Assembly (NCBI GenBank): GCA_030843315.1
Contig: JAUUPT010000102.1
Span: 1-11,047, forward strand
Reading direction: 5' to 3'
From: Bacteroidaceae bacterium
GTDB lineage: Bacteria; Bacteroidota; Bacteroidia; Bacteroidales; Bacteroidaceae
Length of the DNA: 11,047 nt
Below are positions 8,433 through 11,047 of this stretch, piece after piece. How positions within the stretch are numbered: the stretch's first letter is position 1; each line of letters starts with the position of its first letter. The notes beneath the pieces are model-generated. The model searched no databases, had not been told where the DNA came from, and saw nothing but the letters and a program-made list of their open reading frames with translations. The position numbers and the translations under genes are program-made.

Positions 8433-8837
8433 ATGACAACCATCGTGCGCCTTTTTTCCCTTATCCTCCTCTTGGGGCTGACAGCAGCCTGCTCAAGCCC
8501 TGCCAATAAAGCTTTATCCGATTACGAACGATCCCTCTGCCGTGCCGATTCATTGGTACGCTCCGGCACAGCCGACAGCGCCCGCGTAGTGCATCTGCTC
8601 TCCGACCTGCATCACGAGTACGACGCAGTGAAAGAACTCTCCGGTACTAAGCTCATCCGTCTGACCCCACTACCTTTGAAAGAGAGGCTTATCTTGATTT
8701 CAGTATGCCTGGCATTGACTGTGCTGATAATTTGGTTATGGAAGTTGCAGCAGAAGATTTCGGATGATGCTATGCGCCGCTACTACACCGCCAGTCTGAG
8801 CGAGAACGAGCAAAATATACACAATAACCGGCGCTAG
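8433..8837 (+). CDS. N-terminal part of a membrane-tethered regulator (lipobox, periplasmic segment, TM)
   Basis: This 134-residue ORF has an N-terminal signal sequence with lipobox L16-T-A-A-C20. A short periplasmic segment (about 21-82) follows, including a TPR-like 'YERSLCRADSLV' helix. One membrane helix lies at 85-103, and a basic tail resembles the start of a coiled coil (ISDDAMRRYYTASLSENEQ). It ends at TAG 8835-8837, and the next codon in the same frame is the ATG of the following ORF. The coiled coil would continue across the stop, so this is probably the 5' half of one 327-codon gene interrupted by a nonsense mutation. Complete relatives, as I know them, have a signal peptide, TPRs, TM helix, coiled coil and C-terminal HTH; the periplasmic part here is much shorter than a usual TPR array. 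Confidence 0.6.
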   Translation: MTTIVRLFSLILLLGLTAACSSPANKALSDYERSLCRADSLVRSGTADSARVVHLLSDLHHEYDAVKELSGTKLIRLTPLPLKERLILISVCLALTVLIIWLWKLQQKISDDAMRRYYTASLSENEQNIHNNRR

Positions 8838-9416
8838 ATGAGCGAACTGGAAGATTACCTCAAACAGATGCCCCAGGCGGACGATACAAAGGAAGAAGCA
8901 GTCGAAGCCTACGTCTGCCTCAAGGATCGTGACGACGAATTACGCGATGAAAACCTTACCCTTCGCAATCGCCTCAAAGAATACGAAAAACGCCCTCTGC
9001 CCCGCGACCTGGAACTGCTGGAAAAGCAAGGCGAACGCCTCCGCCTGCTGGACGAGCAGATGCGCACTCTCACCTCTACACTGATAGACCATGACGGCAT
9101 GATAGAGCAACTCCGCACCCAGCCCAAATACCTGACGGACACCGACTGGGACTACTTGAAACAACTCCTCGACCGTATGTATGCCGGCTTCACCCAGCGC
9201 CTCACCGTCCGCTTCCGGCAACTCACCACCTCCGACCTGCAACTTTGTGTGCTCATCCGCCTGCGTTTCACCAATGCACAGATAGCTACGCTCACCGCTG
9301 TGTCCTCTTCATCTGTGTCGCAACAGAAGTTCCGCCTGAAGAAACGGTTGCAGCAAGCGGACGAAACACTGTTTCAGAACGGGGAGACGATGGAAACGTT
9401 GATTTGGAGTTGCTAA
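8838..9416 (+). CDS. C-terminal part of the split regulator: coiled coil plus HTH
   Basis: This 192-residue ORF has no membrane segment. Residues 1-95 are highly charged and look like a coiled coil (LRDENLTLRNRLKEYEKR, EKQGERLRLLDEQM). Residues 129-171 form a LuxR/sigma-like helix-turn-helix: LTTSDLQLCVLIRLRFTN, then AQIATLTAVSSSSVSQQKFR and LKKRL. This pattern is typical of the DNA-binding end of Bacteroidales membrane-bound regulators. Its ATG directly abuts the preceding TAG, and I see no Shine-Dalgarno sequence, so expression would need termination-reinitiation or readthrough. If made alone, it would be a soluble regulator cut loose from its membrane sensor. A decayed gene is equally possible, although the reading frame is otherwise intact. 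Confidence 0.65.
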   Translation: MSELEDYLKQMPQADDTKEEAVEAYVCLKDRDDELRDENLTLRNRLKEYEKRPLPRDLELLEKQGERLRLLDEQMRTLTSTLIDHDGMIEQLRTQPKYLTDTDWDYLKQLLDRMYAGFTQRLTVRFRQLTTSDLQLCVLIRLRFTNAQIATLTAVSSSSVSQQKFRLKKRLQQADETLFQNGETMETLIWSC

Positions 9417-9487
9417 ATCGCAGAAAAAACTTACAAACAGATTGTACTTTACTTACCTCTAAAATGTCTTTGCAAGTGAGATAAGGA

Positions 9488-9569
9488 CAGTCGTTACCTT
9501 TGCCAGTCTCAGTCGTTACCTTTGGGTGTCTCAGTCGTTACCTTTGCCACTCCACAGTCGTTACCTTTG
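9488..9569 (+). repeat. Four tandem copies of CAGTCGTTACCTTTG
   Basis: Four identical 15-bp units lie at 9488-9502, 9510-9524, 9532-9546 and 9555-9569, giving periods of 22, 22 and 23 bp. The 7-8 bp spacers vary (CCAGTCT, GGTGTCT, CCACTCCA) but stay pyrimidine-rich and mostly end in TCT or a similar sequence. Each unit contains TACCTTTG, an exact match to the Bacteroides -7 promoter consensus, and TTACCTTTG recurs in the promoter at 8396-8404. The array lies between the regulator and the convergent Nudix-like gene. The rest of the 248-base gap (9417-9664) holds no gene that I can support. Its role is unknown: a protein-binding array, a set of promoter-like elements or a recombination site are all open. 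Confidence 0.9.
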
Positions 9570-9664
9570 CCTACCCCTCTCAGAAGTCATGTAGGGCATG
9601 TTTTGTAGGTGATACTCAGTCCGAAGTAGAGTACGGGATAATAAATGCAATCGTTCGGATGCTA

Positions 9665-10915
9665 TTAAAGTAATGAGAAATCTATTTGGTGATATTGGTA
9701 TAGCATAAAATAATTCATATATAAGGCTAGTGAAAACTCCCCTGGACTTTTATGGAAGAGCTTTTCTATTGCTATAGGATTAAATTTATTGTCATCGTAT
9801 GTTTTGACTATTGTGAAATCATCTCTTTGCTCTGAATCATCTGGGGCTATTGTTTCTCTAATATTATTTTTATTATATATCAAGTTAGTTATACAGCAGA
9901 ACTCAGGTTTACCTCCCCTGTTTAAATCTCTATAAAAGCCAATGATTTGAGTCTTTTGTATCATGTCTGGAAGTATGTGTGTCTCTTCACAAAGTTCTCT
10001 TTCTGCTGCCTTTATTATGCTCATTCTAAAATTCAGGTCCTTTTGTAAATCAGAATAATCCATGGAACCGCTTCCCGATGGCAATAGCTTATCAGAAGAA
10101 ATCGCTGTTTTATTATTATGTCGAAGTATTATGGCATATCCGTCGCTGCTTACTGCAATTGTTGAAACTCCAATATGATCGCTCATACATGATGCACTTA
10201 AATCCTGTATAGGATAGTTTCTACTATTTAGAAGCGGTTCTATACAAAATCCTTTTTGATGCGACATTCGTATATTATAAATGCTGTTGGTTAGATAAGA
10301 ATTGTAATAGCAACCTTTGTTTACTGAGACGATATAGTCATCTTCTGTATTTTTCTCGATTTCAGATGCCATACATAGTTTCTTTTCGTTGTAGAATGAA
10401 CCATTATGACTCTTAACTTCATGCCATTTCCAATTAAGAAAGTGAATGGTAGTATCACAGTATGCTTTAATGTATTTCTTGACATTCTGTGCTTTCTTTT
10501 TTGCAATTTGGGAATGGATCGCTTTATTGTTTACTAGAATATTGTTTACGGAAGGATTGTATATAATAGTATTGTTCAAAGTCGGTATTCCCATCATTAT
10601 ATATTTATCTGCAATTTCTTCATCTAGTTTAAAATCTGAAGAAATTTTGTTAGAAAGTGAGTTGTAATACCCTGTTTTCTTTAAATATCGATAACAGTCT
10701 TGTATTGTGGATATAAATTGCCATACGATATTAATAAATATTAGTACTAATAGTATTAGTACGTTCTTTTCTTCTGTGAACTGTTTATATTGAAATATAG
10801 TGTATCCTAATATTATGAGATTGATAACCATAAAATAGGGATTTATTTTTTCTATTTTTATACCATATATAATGAAGTCCAAATTGTTTCTCCATTTAAT
10901 GACGAACTGTCTCAT
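9665..10915 (-). CDS. Two-TM protein with C-terminal Nudix-like domain, candidate defence effector
   Basis: This 416-residue protein has two N-terminal membrane helices (about 27-43 and 51-69) with no cleavable signal. A middle region of about 170 residues follows that I do not recognise, then a C-terminal Nudix-like domain (about 245-410). The Nudix core reads A-A-E-R306-E307-L-C-E310-E311-T-H-I, keeping the metal-binding REUXEE part. The box is otherwise unusual: positions expected for the first G and E are K292 and M298, the later G is H313, and a PSGSGSMD segment (279-286) lies some 20 residues ahead. CBASS systems include membrane effectors built as TM plus Nudix (Cap16), in which the Nudix domain would sense a cyclic nucleotide. 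The layout fits, but homology is not shown and no cyclase is visible. The gene is strongly AT-rich compared with prfC, which suggests transfer. An unrelated membrane-bound Nudix hydrolase is the main alternative. Confidence 0.6.
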   Translation of the reverse strand: MRQFVIKWRNNLDFIIYGIKIEKINPYFMVINLIILGYTIFQYKQFTEEKNVLILLVLIFINIVWQFISTIQDCYRYLKKTGYYNSLSNKISSDFKLDEEIADKYIMMGIPTLNNTIIYNPSVNNILVNNKAIHSQIAKKKAQNVKKYIKAYCDTTIHFLNWKWHEVKSHNGSFYNEKKLCMASEIEKNTEDDYIVSVNKGCYYNSYLTNSIYNIRMSHQKGFCIEPLLNSRNYPIQDLSASCMSDHIGVSTIAVSSDGYAIILRHNNKTAISSDKLLPSGSGSMDYSDLQKDLNFRMSIIKAAERELCEETHILPDMIQKTQIIGFYRDLNRGGKPEFCCITNLIYNKNNIRETIAPDDSEQRDDFTIVKTYDDNKFNPIAIEKLFHKSPGEFSLALYMNYFMLYQYHQIDFSLL

Positions 10916-10966
10916 ATAAAGTTATTTAATTGATAATAAGGATATGTGGTGAATAGGATATGATTG

Positions 10967-10974
10967 CAAATCTA
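10967..10974 (-). promoter_or_regulatory. -7 promoter element for the Nudix-like gene
   Basis: On the minus strand, TAGATTTG (followed by C) matches TAnnTTTG exactly. It lies 51 bases upstream of the ATG at 10915, within an AT-rich stretch. I see no correctly spaced -33 TTG, so the call rests on the -7 element and its position. Confidence 0.5.
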
Positions 10975-11047
10975 CAAAAAGTTTTTTTAAGTTACTTATT
11001 TGATGCCTTTTTTGTTTGTTGCATTTTATTCTCCTGATTCTGTGTAC

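Noticed and set aside
9488..9569. CRISPR array interpretation of the four-copy repeat.
   Set aside because: The repeats are 15 bp and the spacers only 7-8 bp, far too short for CRISPR, and no cas gene is nearby.
9568..9598. Imperfect hairpin TGCCTAC / GTAGGGCA after the fourth repeat, followed by TGTTTTGT.
   Set aside because: The stem is short with a bulge, and the U tract is weak. It is not good enough to call a terminator for either convergent gene.
10739..10762. Overlapping palindromes: TATTAGTACTAATA (10739-10752) and GTACTAATA-G-TATTAGTAC (10744-10762).
   Set aside because: They lie inside the second membrane helix of the Nudix-like protein and are explained by repeated Val-Leu-Ile codons, so an operator or recombination site is not needed.

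Overview
The window looks like chromosomal DNA from a Bacteroides-type member of the Bacteroidales. The pointers are TAnnTTTG-type -7 promoter elements, weak Shine-Dalgarno signals, lipoproteins with LAGC/LAAC/TAAC lipoboxes, a LruC-domain lipoprotein, a DUF4924 protein, and a lipoprotein-TM-coiled coil-HTH regulator of the Bacteroidales kind. No rRNA, tRNA, IS element or CRISPR array is visible.

Layout. (1) 1-4462, minus strand: two envelope genes. A 603-residue LruC-domain lipoprotein (107-1918) has a good promoter (1972-2002) and a strong hairpin terminator (17-59). Upstream of it lies a GH20 beta-N-acetylhexosaminidase lipoprotein (2210-4462). (2) 4605-8301, plus strand: a tightly spaced run of LysE-type exporter, DUF4924 protein, rfbD (dTDP-4-dehydrorhamnose reductase) and prfC (release factor 3), closed by an 18-bp hairpin at 8327-8381. 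The close spacing suggests one housekeeping operon. (3) 8397-9416, plus strand: a membrane-tethered HTH regulator broken into two ORFs in the same frame by a single TAG codon (8835-8837) that is directly followed by ATG. (4) 9417-9664: a non-coding stretch with four copies of a 15-bp sequence, CAGTCGTTACCTTTG, at a 22-23 bp period. (5) 9665-10915, minus strand: an AT-rich gene for a two-TM protein with a C-terminal Nudix-like domain. This layout resembles the TM-Nudix effectors reported for CBASS anti-phage defence. Its promoter is probably at 10967-10974, and the window ends 132 bases upstream of its start.

How the parts relate. The first 8.3 kb are ordinary core genes for host or mucin glycan use, envelope sugar synthesis and translation termination. 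The last 1.6 kb differ: G+C drops from more than half in prfC to about a third in the Nudix-like gene, and the repeat array lies close to that change. I read this as the edge of an accessory, possibly defence-related, segment that continues beyond the window. That is an inference, and the sequence past 11047 would decide it.
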